20,229 nt of DNA, from positions 1 to 20,229 of the forward strand of contig DIHU01000127.1 of assembly GCA_002420315.1 (NCBI GenBank), written 5' to 3'. Both the position numbers and the translations under genes were made by a program. A model generated the notes under the pieces. The model ran no database searches and had not been told where the DNA came from. It saw only the letters and a program-made list of their open reading frames with translations. The stretch comes from Akkermansiaceae bacterium UBA5688. Its GTDB lineage: Bacteria; Verrucomicrobiota; Verrucomicrobiia; Verrucomicrobiales; Akkermansiaceae. The number at the start of each line of letters is the position of its first letter. Position 1 is the first letter of the stretch. Shown here in pieces: positions 1-7,846 of this stretch.

Positions 1-773
1 GTCGCTTCTTCCAGTGTTATTCGGTCTTTTTTAAGTCCTTCTTCAATCTGCTTGAACTGGTGAAGGAATTTTTCGTTTGTGCTTTCGAGTGCTACTTCAG
101 GGTCAACCTCGAGCTTGCGAGCTAAGTTTGTGACAATGAATAGGAGATCGCCAATTTCGGCCTGGAGTTCCCTCGAAGCGGGAGTCCCTTTTTCGTGCTT
201 TGCTAATTCCTCTCGAACTTCCGCGAGTTCTTCATCGATCTTCTCGGTGATGCCTGTGGTGTCCTGCCAATCGAAGCCTACTTTGCTGGCTTTCTTCTGA
301 AGTTTAGCTGCTTTCAAGAGGGCAGGAAGCCCCTTGCCGACTCCGTGGAGGTAAGGCTTCTCTTCGTGGCCTTTCTCGGCACGTTTGATGTCTTCCCATT
401 GGGCGAGGACACTATCGGTTCCGCCGACGTTGGAATCGCCATAGACATGGGGGTGCCGGCGGACCAACTTGTCGCTGATGCCGCGTGCAATTTCATCGAG
501 GTCGAAACGTTTCTCTTCTTCGGCGAGTTCGGCATGAAAGACGACTTGCAGGAGGAGATCACCAAGTTCTTCCTGTAAATTGTCCTTATCGTTGGCGCGA
601 ATAGCTGCGACGGTTTCGTAAGTTTCCTCGATGAGGTTAGAAACGAGTGATTCGTGTGTTTGTTCTGCATCCCAAGGGCAACCTCCGGGAGCGCGAAGCC
701 GGTGCATGATGGCGCGAAGCCGCGTGATTTGGCGGCCGGGCTCGGCGCAATTGATCATTTCGTCGTCTGTCAT
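1..773 (-). CDS. mazG: MazG nucleoside triphosphate pyrophosphohydrolase (partial, C-terminus off the left edge)
   Basis: Cytoplasmic all-alpha NTP pyrophosphohydrolase, which hydrolyses (d)NTPs to NMP and PPi and is thought to clean the nucleotide pool. Reading the minus strand from the ATG at 773 gives an open frame of 257 codons to the window edge. E. coli MazG is about 263 aa, so probably only a few residues are missing. The N-terminal domain carries GGCPWDAEQTHESL (residues 30-43), EETYE (49-53) and EELGD (68-72), the classic Mg-binding EExxE...ExxD set, plus RRHPHVYGD (105-113). The second MazG repeat has KVGFDW (164-169), EELAE (181-185) and EIGD (206-209). The start lies 2 bp past the stop of the rhomboid gene, so the two are probably co-transcribed. 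Family assignment is very secure; nothing in the visible part looks broken. Confidence 0.95.
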   Translation of the reverse strand, partial: MTDDEMINCAEPGRQITRLRAIMHRLRAPGGCPWDAEQTHESLVSNLIEETYETVAAIRANDKDNLQEELGDLLLQVVFHAELAEEEKRFDLDEIARGISDKLVRRHPHVYGDSNVGGTDSVLAQWEDIKRAEKGHEEKPYLHGVGKGLPALLKAAKLQKKASKVGFDWQDTTGITEKIDEELAEVREELAKHEKGTPASRELQAEIGDLLFIVTNLARKLEVDPEVALESTNEKFLHQFKQIEEGLKKDRITLEEA

Positions 774-775
774 GA

Positions 776-1642
776 CTAGCGTCGGGCTTTGTCGAGAATC
801 TCCTTTTCTTGTTTGGTCAGGGATTGGATGCCTTGAGCACTTATTTTATCGAGGATTCGGTCTACTTCTTTGGATAGTTCTAGAGGAGAGCGATTACTTT
901 CGCGAACTACAGTGGCGTCACGGGTCTTTCGGTTCCCCCTTCTGGCTTTGCCAGTTCCGATCCGAGAAAGGTTAATCACAAATTCTTTCAGTGGGGGGAA
1001 CTTAAGGACCGCGAATCCGAAGATCGCTCCGCCGAGGTGACCTGCGCTTCCTCCGGCATTATGCCAATTAGAAATGACAGCTAAGGATTCGATAATGAGG
1101 TAACCGATCGCGAAGGTTCGCATTTTTAATGGGATGATGAAAAAGAGGAGGATCCGGGCGTCAGGTGCGATGAAATAGAAAGCAGCGAGTATTCCAAACA
1201 GGCCGGCTGAGGCTCCTACCATTTGAACGGCTGGGGTATAGTTGTCAAAAAATCCGGGTAAGAAGAATAGCAGAGTGTAAAAGAGGGCTCCGGCCACCCC
1301 ACAAAGGAGGTAGAAGGTTAGATAGGCCCGGCTGGTCATCCAGCGTTCAATGTGCGGACCGAAGAAGAGGAGCCCGAGGCAATTAGCAAAGAGGTGGCCG
1401 AAGCCTGCGTGGAGAAATTGAAAGGTGATGAGGCGCCAGACCTGAAATCCATAGATACCATCTTGGATAGTAAAGCTACCAAATTTGTAAAATGCGGACT
1501 CCTGTAATCGTTCGCCTGGGCCCGTCAGAAGAATTTGTAAGAAAAGAATGGTAACATTAATGATGAGAAGCCATTTGCTGATTGGGGCTCCTTCGAAGGG
1601 GCCGGGCATGCGCGGCGGCCCTGATTGATAGTCAGGTTGCAT
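776..1642 (-). CDS. Rhomboid family intramembrane serine protease
   Basis: Integral membrane serine protease that cuts transmembrane segments of other proteins; the substrate is unknown. I place the start at ATG 1642 (288 aa, MQPDYQSGPP...). The frame stays open further upstream, but that extension runs antisense to rsgA and is not rhomboid-like. About six hydrophobic segments follow a short Pro-rich N-terminus. Family signatures are HLFAN (83-87, the first-loop/TM2 motif), the nucleophile in GASAGLFG (Ser145), and the catalytic His202 in AGHLGGAIFG (200-209). The serine box reads GASAG rather than the commoner GASG, which still leaves the Ser/His dyad intact. A basic linker (about 229-242) leads to a C-terminal helix RILDKISAQGIQSLTKQEK (262-280), a cytosolic tail found on many rhomboids of Bacteroidota and Verrucomicrobiota. 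It is followed 2 bp later by mazG and is divergent from rsgA. Confidence 0.92.
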   Translation of the reverse strand: MQPDYQSGPPRMPGPFEGAPISKWLLIINVTILFLQILLTGPGERLQESAFYKFGSFTIQDGIYGFQVWRLITFQFLHAGFGHLFANCLGLLFFGPHIERWMTSRAYLTFYLLCGVAGALFYTLLFFLPGFFDNYTPAVQMVGASAGLFGILAAFYFIAPDARILLFFIIPLKMRTFAIGYLIIESLAVISNWHNAGGSAGHLGGAIFGFAVLKFPPLKEFVINLSRIGTGKARRGNRKTRDATVVRESNRSPLELSKEVDRILDKISAQGIQSLTKQEKEILDKARR

Positions 1643-1745
1643 GTATTCACGATCACTGTATCCCACCCCAGAGCAATAGCAGTGATTTGCAGGACTGGAA
1701 AATGAAACTTTTTCTCGAGGCGATTCCGGTTTGAACTGATGCGCG

Positions 1746-2852
1746 ATGACGCTGCGTGATCTCGGATGGAATGACGACTTTGAAAAGGCCTTTAATGAGG
1801 CCTCGAAGAATGGCTGGGTGCCTGGCCGGTTGATTCGGGAAACGAAGATTAATTTTTCGGCTCTACTTGATAATGCCGAGGAAGTTGATTGTGTGGTGGG
1901 TGGTAAGGTTTGGCACGGTGCTTCCTGCGATGCCGAACTTCCTGCGGTGGGCGATTGGGTCGCTATCGAGTTGGGGGCGGGTGAGAATGATGAGCACATC
2001 ATTCGTGCTCGCTTGCCCCGGAAGACCTGTTTTTCGAGAAAAGCTCCCGGGAAGAGTAGCGAAGAGCAGGTGATGGCGGCAAATGTCGATATCGTAGTTG
2101 TGGTGACTGATGCGGGATCTGATTTCAACCTCCGGCGTATGGAGCGTTACTTTACCATTATTCAAAAGAGCGGTGCACGTTGCGTGGTCTTAGTGAATAA
2201 GTCTGATCTCTTCGGGGCGGAGGTGAATGAAAAAGCCAGCCAAGAAATTCAGGAATTAGCTCCCGATTCGGAAGTTTATGTGACCAGTGCCACACGGCAC
2301 GAAGGTTTGGAGGTTCTAAAATCTTATCTTAAAACTGGGATTACTCTTACTTTGGTGGGGTCCAGCGGAGTGGGGAAATCAACTCTGGTGAATCAATTGC
2401 TTGGCGAGGAATGGTTATGGACCGGCGAGGTGAACGGGGTAACGGGCAAGGGCCGACATACGACTGTGGCGCGGGAATTGGTGGTCCTAGAAGAAGGGGG
2501 AATGTTGGTGGACAACCCAGGGATAAGAGAAGTCCAGATGTGGACAGATGAGGATACGCTACGCGATAGTTTTGCGGATGTGGAGGAGTTGACGAATCTG
2601 TGTAAGTTCCGTGACTGTAAGCATCAGGGCGATAAAGGATGTGCTATCGAAGTTGCCGTGAAAGCGGGTGATTTGGACCCGGCCCGCTATCAGGGGTTTC
2701 TGCGCCTCGATGAGGAAATCGAGGAACTTAATTTTCGTCGCAAGAAGCGACAAATGATCGTTGAGCGCTGGGGCAAGAGAAATAATCGTGTCAAGGCGCG
2801 GAATCGCGATGACCGGATAGAACTCGAGAAAGAAGAGCGTGGAGAGCTTTAA
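1746..2852 (+). CDS. rsgA: Ribosome small-subunit-dependent GTPase A (RsgA/YjeQ)
   Basis: Circularly permuted GTPase that works in late maturation of the 30S subunit near the decoding site. The 368-aa product has the expected order: an N-terminal OB-fold region (about 25-105), then the permuted G domain with G4 NKSD (151-154), G1/P-loop GSSGVGKST (205-213), G2 GKGRHTT (234-240) and G3 DNPG (256-259, usually DTPG). After these comes a C-terminal zinc knuckle with Cys286, Cys291, His293 and Cys299. The C-terminus is Lys/Arg-rich, as usual for RNA binding. The ATG at 1746 fits the family length; another ATG at 1739 is out of frame and stops at once. No strong Shine-Dalgarno is visible. The gene is divergent from the rhomboid gene with 103 bp between starts, and ends 9 bp before the end of a convergent lipoprotein gene. 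Confidence 0.96.
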   Translation: MTLRDLGWNDDFEKAFNEASKNGWVPGRLIRETKINFSALLDNAEEVDCVVGGKVWHGASCDAELPAVGDWVAIELGAGENDEHIIRARLPRKTCFSRKAPGKSSEEQVMAANVDIVVVVTDAGSDFNLRRMERYFTIIQKSGARCVVLVNKSDLFGAEVNEKASQEIQELAPDSEVYVTSATRHEGLEVLKSYLKTGITLTLVGSSGVGKSTLVNQLLGEEWLWTGEVNGVTGKGRHTTVARELVVLEEGGMLVDNPGIREVQMWTDEDTLRDSFADVEELTNLCKFRDCKHQGDKGCAIEVAVKAGDLDPARYQGFLRLDEEIEELNFRRKKRQMIVERWGKRNNRVKARNRDDRIELEKEERGEL

Positions 2853-2861
2853 GAATTGTGC

Positions 2862-3341
2862 TTATTCCGGACGGCCCCGCTGCCAACTCTCGACCTTTCC
2901 GTTGATGAATTTCACCCAGGAAGAAGCACTAGGAATATAAGCGACATTAGTTCCCATTCCACCATTCCATCCCCAAGGGCCCCAACCGGGGCCAGCGATT
3001 CCACTCCGACGGACGCCCCAACCAGGACCCCAGCCTCTTCCTCCCCAGCCGCCCCAGGCCGATTGCACGACAACGGGTGAGAGGCTGTTGTAGATCCATT
3101 GCTCGTAGCGGATCCCATTTTTCTCACCCTCAGCCTCGCGGTCGGGACCTCCCCAAGCAAGAAAGACTGCAGCGGGGGTCATGCCGTTTTGGATTTTACC
3201 AACTTCGACAAGAGATTGTTGTTCTGGTTTTAAGGCACGAAAAATTTTTGGGTTTTTCGCGATGCGAGCGCCTGGAGTCTGCGAACTACTGCAGCTCGTC
3301 GCAAATAGACCGAGAAAAAGAAGGAAGAAAAGCGTTTTCAT
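2862..3341 (-). CDS. Small Gly/Trp-rich lipoprotein, SmpA/OmlA-like
   Basis: Exported 159-aa protein with a lipoprotein signal: MKTLFFLLFLGLFATSC, lipidated cysteine at 17 followed by SSS. The mature part has VGKIQNGMTPAAVFLAWGGP (47-66), which resembles the helix-turn-strand 'I..GMt...V...wG.P' motif of SmpA/OmlA (BamE-type) domains. GIRYEQWIYN (76-85) and a last strand WVKFINGKVESWQ (142-154) follow. Between these strands sits a low-complexity insert (about 95-130) made almost only of Gly, Trp, Pro and Arg. A GAGG sequence lies directly before the ATG. The gene converges on rsgA. I assign the fold by motif pattern only; no precise role can be given beyond an envelope lipoprotein. Confidence 0.75.
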   Translation of the reverse strand: MKTLFFLLFLGLFATSCSSSQTPGARIAKNPKIFRALKPEQQSLVEVGKIQNGMTPAAVFLAWGGPDREAEGEKNGIRYEQWIYNSLSPVVVQSAWGGWGGRGWGPGWGVRRSGIAGPGWGPWGWNGGMGTNVAYIPSASSWVKFINGKVESWQRGRPE

Positions 3342-3470
3342 CCTCTAAATACTAAACGTTGTTTTGTGCGCGTGCAACCGGTTTTGAAATCCTTTTCGGG
3401 GTGTTGCAAAAATTGGGTGTCTTATGAGAAGCGCTGGGGAAATGGCTTTCAGCTCGATTTTTAGTGTCCC

Positions 3471-4427
3471 CTATTTGGTAAGCTGATGGAGGATTTGGAG
3501 GGTAAGTTTCCCGGTGTTTTCGAGGGCGCCGAAGGTGATTTTGTCCAAGGTATCGCCTTTTTGGTGCCAGTAGGTTGCTTCGCTGAAGTTGCCGATGAGG
3601 TGAAGAATAGGCAGGTTGGCGCGGTTCATGAGGGGGACGTGATCATCGATGATCGTCATAGGGTGCGGCTTGACCCAGTTTTGTAGGCTGAGTTTTAATG
3701 CTGCAGATTGGGTATGCTTTTTAAGTTTTTGGTGGGTGTCTCCGCCAATCAGGAGAGGAATTTTGGGGTCGCCGACGATATCGAGGACGATACCGATTTG
3801 GGGTTTGACTGAGCGTTTGTCTAGTTGAGAGGCGTAGTAGCGACTTCCGTAAAGTCCGTCCTTGCGATTAATATTTTTTAGGATGGCTTCCTCCCCGTCG
3901 AAGAAGACGAGTTCAATGTTTTGGGCTCCTTCATTTTGTTCTGAAAGAACCCGGGCCATTTCGACGAGCACTCCGGTGGAAGACCCGCTATCATTGACAC
4001 CAAGAAATTCAAATTCCGCGTAAAGCTTGGTGTCGAGATGAGAGCAGAGCAGAAAGGGTGTTGAAGAATTCCAGTCAGGCTCGGATTCGGGCGAATAGCG
4101 GGCAAGAAGGTTGGTGAATTTCTGTGGGCCGATAGGAGTTATCCCAGTGAAGTTTTGGCGCATGGTTTTCCAACCTAGCTCCGCAAGTTTAGTTTCGAGA
4201 TACTGCAGGCTCAATTGATAGGCTTCGGAACCAATCGGACGGGGACCGAATGCCGTGAGGGCTTCGACATGGGTTAAAGCATTCTTGCCGGAGAATTTAC
4301 CGATGGTCTCTGCTGGAATAGCGCCTTTAATCGGAGCCCCAGAGATACGCTGGGACACTTTTTTTTCTTGGTTACAGGCGATTAAGAAAAAAAGGGCAAT
4401 GACGCCGGTGAAAGTGGTCTTGATCAC
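3471..4427 (-). CDS. Lipoprotein of the glutaminyl-peptide cyclotransferase / M28 family
   Basis: Predicted zinc-dependent enzyme anchored as a lipoprotein (signal 1-17, lipobox LIAC, Cys18). Family members either cyclise N-terminal Gln to pyroglutamate or act as M28 aminopeptidases. I favour the cyclotransferase branch because several stretches match the animal QC pattern from memory. LCSHLDTK (127-134) and GVNDSGSST (143-151) contain the first metal ligand, Asp146. FFDGEEA (175-181) has the catalytic Glu179 and ligand Glu180, followed by DGLYGSRYYASQL (190-202). IVLDIVGD (213-220) has Asp216, and IIDDHVPL (259-266) is followed by the WH pair 287-288 with ligand His288. The spacing fits a single-zinc QC site. 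The start lies 4 bp downstream of the parB stop, so the two are likely one transcript. The metal-site assignment follows family knowledge; the exact substrate is unknown. Confidence 0.85.
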   Translation of the reverse strand: MIKTTFTGVIALFFLIACNQEKKVSQRISGAPIKGAIPAETIGKFSGKNALTHVEALTAFGPRPIGSEAYQLSLQYLETKLAELGWKTMRQNFTGITPIGPQKFTNLLARYSPESEPDWNSSTPFLLCSHLDTKLYAEFEFLGVNDSGSSTGVLVEMARVLSEQNEGAQNIELVFFDGEEAILKNINRKDGLYGSRYYASQLDKRSVKPQIGIVLDIVGDPKIPLLIGGDTHQKLKKHTQSAALKLSLQNWVKPHPMTIIDDHVPLMNRANLPILHLIGNFSEATYWHQKGDTLDKITFGALENTGKLTLQILHQLTK

Positions 4428-4431
4428 GAGA

Positions 4432-5316
4432 TCAATCTAGGTCGAGGCCGAGAAGGTTCAATATTCTCCCGAGGTCATCGTTGCCGTAGTATTCGATCTC
4501 AATTCGCCCCTTCTTATCGGTGTGATGAATCACAGTCTGGGTGGCGAAGTGATCGCGGAGGCGATTTTGAATTGCGGTGATATGGGGATCTACGACCTTA
4601 GACTTACTTGAAGATTTTTTACGGCCGGTTTTGTGATAATTTTGAACGAACTTCTCAGCTGAACGCACCGTCATATTTTGCCGAAGAATTTGGTCGGAAA
4701 CCACAATCTGCTCCTTGGGATCTTTGATCCCTAGAATTGCTTTGGCGTGACCTACGGTAAGGTGTCCGTCAGCAAGGTGTCTCTGGATAGAGGGCTGAAG
4801 ATCAAGGAGGCGCATTGAGTTGGCAACGCTGGCTCGTGATTTGCCAACGCGCTTGGCGATGATGTCCTGCTTGAGCCCAAAATCTTTAGCGAGGCGAACA
4901 TAGCCCTCTGCTTCCTCGATGGCATTGAGGTCCTGACGTTGCAGATTTTCGATGAGAGCCATCTCGAGGACCTCTCGATCGCTCGATGGTCTTTCAATAA
5001 CGGGGACAGTCTCAAGTCCAACCATTTTGGAAGCTCGCCAACGTCTTTCACCTGCGATGAGTTCCATCTGTCCATCAACCCTTCGGATGATAAGGGGCTG
5101 GATAATACCAAGCTGATCGATAGATTGCTTGAGCTCGTCGAGCGATCCTTCGGCGAAGTGTTTTCTCGGTTGGAGGGGCGATGGGATCAGGTCGGCAATT
5201 GGTACTTGGCTCACGCTTTCGCCTGGTCTCAACTCGACTTTGGCATCCGGAACAGTGTCGGAAGAGGCACCTCTTATTAGTGCTCCGAGTCCTTTTCCTA
5301 ATGCCTTTTTCGCCAT
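4432..5316 (-). CDS. parB: ParB/Spo0J family chromosome partitioning protein
   Basis: CTP-dependent DNA clamp that loads at parS sites and works with the ParA ATPase in chromosome segregation. The 294-aa length is typical. It begins with the usual basic ParA-interaction peptide (KKALGKGLGALI, 3-14). Then come the nuclease-like/CTP-binding domain with LIPSPLQPRK (43-52), GIIQPLIIRR (70-79) and GERRWRAS (89-96), the conserved ENLQRQDLNAIEEA (123-136), a helix-turn-helix (about 148-171, with KRVGKSRASVANSMRLL), and DGHLTVGHAKAILG (183-196). After a Lys/Ser-rich linker the C-terminal dimerisation helix ends in LLGLDLD. No parA lies beside it: the gene upstream is divergent and of another family. 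I saw no sequence close to the usual parS (TGTTTCACGTGAAACA) in the window. Confidence 0.97.
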   Translation of the reverse strand: MAKKALGKGLGALIRGASSDTVPDAKVELRPGESVSQVPIADLIPSPLQPRKHFAEGSLDELKQSIDQLGIIQPLIIRRVDGQMELIAGERRWRASKMVGLETVPVIERPSSDREVLEMALIENLQRQDLNAIEEAEGYVRLAKDFGLKQDIIAKRVGKSRASVANSMRLLDLQPSIQRHLADGHLTVGHAKAILGIKDPKEQIVVSDQILRQNMTVRSAEKFVQNYHKTGRKKSSSKSKVVDPHITAIQNRLRDHFATQTVIHHTDKKGRIEIEYYGNDDLGRILNLLGLDLD

Positions 5317-5357
5317 GACAAATCATGAGATATCTGAGGTCTTCGAAAAAAGGAAGA

Positions 5358-6116
5358 ATGGAATCAATGCTTAATTTATCCGAAATTCTGGAATGGCTCC
5401 ACAGCCTTGACGTGGCACGGATCTCAGGGCATCCCAGAGGGGTGAAAAGTCCCCTGCTCCTCTTGTTCATATTAATCATGAATGCGAATTGTCAAAGCGA
5501 TGTCGTCCCACTCTCAACGGTGCCCAAGCGAAACATCGTTCCGATTGAGGTAAAAGAACGGGCACAAGCGGCAGTCCAGGAGGTGGTTAATAAGACTATC
5601 CGCGGAGATTTCCAGGCGGCTTTGGACTCAATGAATCCTGATTATTTGAAGGTGATCGCACGTCCCTTCGGTGGACCAAAAAGATTAAAGGCTCAATATT
5701 TAAAGCAGATGAAGGAGATGGGGCAGAACGGAGTAACCTTCCAAGCCGCTATCACTCGCAGGGCTGATATTGCTTTCGAGGTAGATTATGGATTTGAAGA
5801 TCTTTTGGTAGACGGCAAAAAAGTGATGGGGGAAGACGGGGAGCCCAAGAAAGTGGCACGCTATCGTAAGTGGATGGTCTTTGTTCCGACCGTTAAGGAT
5901 TTCCAGTATCTCGACCAATCGAAAAAGCCTACGAAACTTCGCCGTTTTCGAAAGTGGGAATATGAAATCGCGATTTCTCCAAAGGGCCAAGAGAGTTGGA
6001 CTTTCGTAAATGGCAACGGTATAAACGCCCTGCAGCTAAGGAAGATCTTTAAGTTTCTTCCGAAGGAGGATAAGGAGTTTCAGTTTCCTGAGGTTAAGGT
6101 TGAGGAACTTGAATAA
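5358..6116 (+). CDS. Probable exported lipoprotein of unknown function
   Basis: I do not recognise the family. The product (252 aa from ATG 5358) has a hydrophobic segment PLLLLFILIM ending in NANC, which looks like a lipoprotein or secretion signal. A charged, mostly alpha/beta mature part follows, with many Lys/Arg residues (RYRKWMVF, LRRFRKWEYEI) and an acidic end. The start is uncertain. ATG 5358 has AGGA just upstream. ATG 5325 is possible but has no ribosome site. GTG 5442 would put a short basic n-region (VKSP) right before the hydrophobic core and give the best signal peptide, but an AGAGGG touches it without spacing. The mature part suggests a small NTF2-like or DUF-type periplasmic domain ('RGDFQAALDSMNPDYLK'), which is only a guess. 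Divergent from parB; the SET gene starts 18 bp after it, so they are likely co-transcribed. Confidence 0.65.
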   Translation: MESMLNLSEILEWLHSLDVARISGHPRGVKSPLLLLFILIMNANCQSDVVPLSTVPKRNIVPIEVKERAQAAVQEVVNKTIRGDFQAALDSMNPDYLKVIARPFGGPKRLKAQYLKQMKEMGQNGVTFQAAITRRADIAFEVDYGFEDLLVDGKKVMGEDGEPKKVARYRKWMVFVPTVKDFQYLDQSKKPTKLRRFRKWEYEIAISPKGQESWTFVNGNGINALQLRKIFKFLPKEDKEFQFPEVKVEELE

Positions 6117-6134
6117 CTTCGTTTTAGATTTAAA

Positions 6135-6716
6135 ATGGGAAAGAGTAAAAAAAAGGATCGCAAGCATTCTAAAGACGAGGAGGAACATCGTATCGAGAAG
6201 CTTCGTAGGCGAGGTGAGAGCGACTTTGTGGAAGTGCGCGGTTCCGTGATTCATGGCCAAGGGGTTTATTGCATCGAGCCAATCGAGAAAGAGCAGTACT
6301 TTATTGAATACGTTGGTAATCGTGTGAGCAAAGAGGAGAGTGAAAAGCGAGCTTTGAAGCAATTTGAAGAGCACGAGAAAAGTGGTGCGGCTGCGGTCTA
6401 TATTTTCAATCTTACAAAAAAGTGGGACCTCGACGGCAACGTTGAATGGAATCCGGCCCGTTTGATCAATCATTCTTGTGATCCGAATAGCGAAGCGATT
6501 CAGGATGGGAAACGAATTTTCATTCAAGCTCTGAGAGATATTGAAGTGGATGAAGAGATTACTTTTGACTACGGATTCGACGTCGATTGCTATGAGGATC
6601 ATCCCTGTCGGTGTGGGTCATCTAATTGCATTGGTTACATTGTGGGCCGTGACTACCACGATGATTTGGCCGATCGTCTCGCTGCGAAAGCTGAAGAGAC
6701 CTCAGTTGTTTCTTGA
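6135..6716 (+). CDS. SET-domain protein (putative protein lysine methyltransferase) with post-SET zinc motif
   Basis: SET domains transfer a methyl group from S-adenosylmethionine to lysine side chains. This 193-aa protein has a very basic/acidic N-terminal tail (GKSKKKDRKHSKDEEE), then the SET core. The core shows HGQGVY (40-45, SAM-binding 'GxGxf/y'), FIEYVG (56-61), the pseudoknot motif INHSCDPN (111-118) and EEITFDYGF (140-148, with catalytic-type Tyr146). The post-SET cysteines CRCGSSNC (158-165) with Cys115 could bind one zinc. All hallmark residues are present, so it looks active rather than degenerate. SET proteins are typical of eukaryotes and occur in a minority of bacteria, including chlamydiae and relatives, where targets such as histone-like or ribosomal proteins have been proposed. 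It lies 18 bp after the preceding gene. The natural substrate cannot be read from the sequence. Confidence 0.93.
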   Translation: MGKSKKKDRKHSKDEEEHRIEKLRRRGESDFVEVRGSVIHGQGVYCIEPIEKEQYFIEYVGNRVSKEESEKRALKQFEEHEKSGAAAVYIFNLTKKWDLDGNVEWNPARLINHSCDPNSEAIQDGKRIFIQALRDIEVDEEITFDYGFDVDCYEDHPCRCGSSNCIGYIVGRDYHDDLADRLAAKAEETSVVS

Positions 6717-6766
6717 GCTTTCCAATTTGGCAAATCCTTTGAAAGCGTGCAATCTCTTGGTAACCC

Positions 6767-7846
6767 ATGAAAATGATTCTCTTTATTTTGTCCGTGACGA
6801 CCTGGCTGGCCTTTGCTGGCTCGCCTGAAAAGGCGCGTTTAATTTCGCGCGCGTTCGACCAAGCCTATCAACAGTGGACCACCGATGTCCGCACCGCTGC
6901 CACTAATGATGCCCAAAATGCAGCGTGGCGGCGTCGCCCAGATGAAATCGAAGTTGGTCGAAAAGTCTGGGAGGAAATCCGGAATGATCTAGATAAATCT
7001 TGGACCCTCGAACCTGCGGCTTGGTTGCTGGTGAATGCGTCGACCTATGCGGTAAAGCAAGTGAGAAAACCTGCGCGACGGGGAGATCCGGGTCGCCCGG
7101 CTGGTATCATCAGGGAGGCAGTCCGAAGCAATCATCTTCTTAGTCCAAAGCTCGGACCCTACTGTATTGCATTGACGCACATTCAGGATCCTCGTTCTAT
7201 GGCTCTCCTCGAGACGGTTGAGAAGGCGAACCCTTCCGAGATGGTTCGCGGGGCTGCCGCTCTGGCGCAGGCCATTTTACACCGTCGTATTGGTGGGGGA
7301 AAACGTGGCATGGCGATTCGGCAGGATAAACTCCGCAAGGCGATCATGGCGCCTGATCTAACCGTGGGGAAGACCACTACTCAGGCGATTCTCAGGGACG
7401 AACTTTTTCGTATGAGCCGACTCAATCTTGGTGCTGAGGCCCCCGATTTTACAGGTGTGGAAGTGACGCTCAATAAATCTTCGCTGAGTGACTACCGTGG
7501 GAAGGTGACAATCCTCTTTTTTTGGCATGCCCTCATGCCGGCGCATGACGAAAGTCTCGCTCTTATGAAAAAATATCAAGAGGAGTTCGAGGATGCAAAC
7601 ATCCAAATCTTGGGTGTTAATATGGACGATCCACGGACTTTACGCAGGCACATTGCGGAGGGAACGGTGAACTGGAAGAACTTCTCGGATTCCACTCAAT
7701 CGATTACTAAGATTTACCGTATTGAACAATGGCCCTTTGTCTACGTTCTCGATGGTGAGCACAAGATTCGCTATTCGGGTGAGCCAGGGGCTTTCGTGAA
7801 AATTACCGCTGAGGATTTAGCCCGTCAGGTTACTGTGGGTGAGTAG
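6767..7846 (+). CDS. Secreted protein with C-terminal TlpA/AhpC-like thioredoxin fold lacking CxxC
   Basis: Exported 359-aa protein: signal peptide MKMILFILSVTTWLAFA, followed by a helical region (about 20-215) that looks like HEAT-type or all-alpha packing and contains a Gly/Arg-rich patch (RKPARRGDPGRP). The C-terminal 140 residues form a thioredoxin-like domain. It has LGAEAPDFTGVEV (the 'G..aPdf' entry), SLSDYRGKVTILFFW (strand 1), ILGVNMDD, and IEQWPFVYVLD with the cis-Pro. The active-site position that normally reads W-C-x-x-C holds HALMPAH, with Met257 and His260 in place of the two cysteines. The domain therefore cannot do dithiol/disulfide exchange in the usual way. This architecture is frequent among uncharacterised Verrucomicrobiota/Planctomycetota secreted proteins. 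The 3' end overlaps that of the convergent DUF58 gene by 17 bp. Confidence 0.85.
   Translation: MKMILFILSVTTWLAFAGSPEKARLISRAFDQAYQQWTTDVRTAATNDAQNAAWRRRPDEIEVGRKVWEEIRNDLDKSWTLEPAAWLLVNASTYAVKQVRKPARRGDPGRPAGIIREAVRSNHLLSPKLGPYCIALTHIQDPRSMALLETVEKANPSEMVRGAAALAQAILHRRIGGGKRGMAIRQDKLRKAIMAPDLTVGKTTTQAILRDELFRMSRLNLGAEAPDFTGVEVTLNKSSLSDYRGKVTILFFWHALMPAHDESLALMKKYQEEFEDANIQILGVNMDDPRTLRRHIAEGTVNWKNFSDSTQSITKIYRIEQWPFVYVLDGEHKIRYSGEPGAFVKITAEDLARQVTVGE

Noticed and set aside
314..670. 118-aa minus-strand open frame
   Set aside because: It is antisense-frame noise within mazG; the MazG motifs are in another frame of the same strand that runs off the window edge.
1643..2128. Upstream extension of the rhomboid frame (162 codons)
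   Set aside because: It runs antisense to rsgA, has no rhomboid or membrane character, and the natural N-terminus is at 1642.
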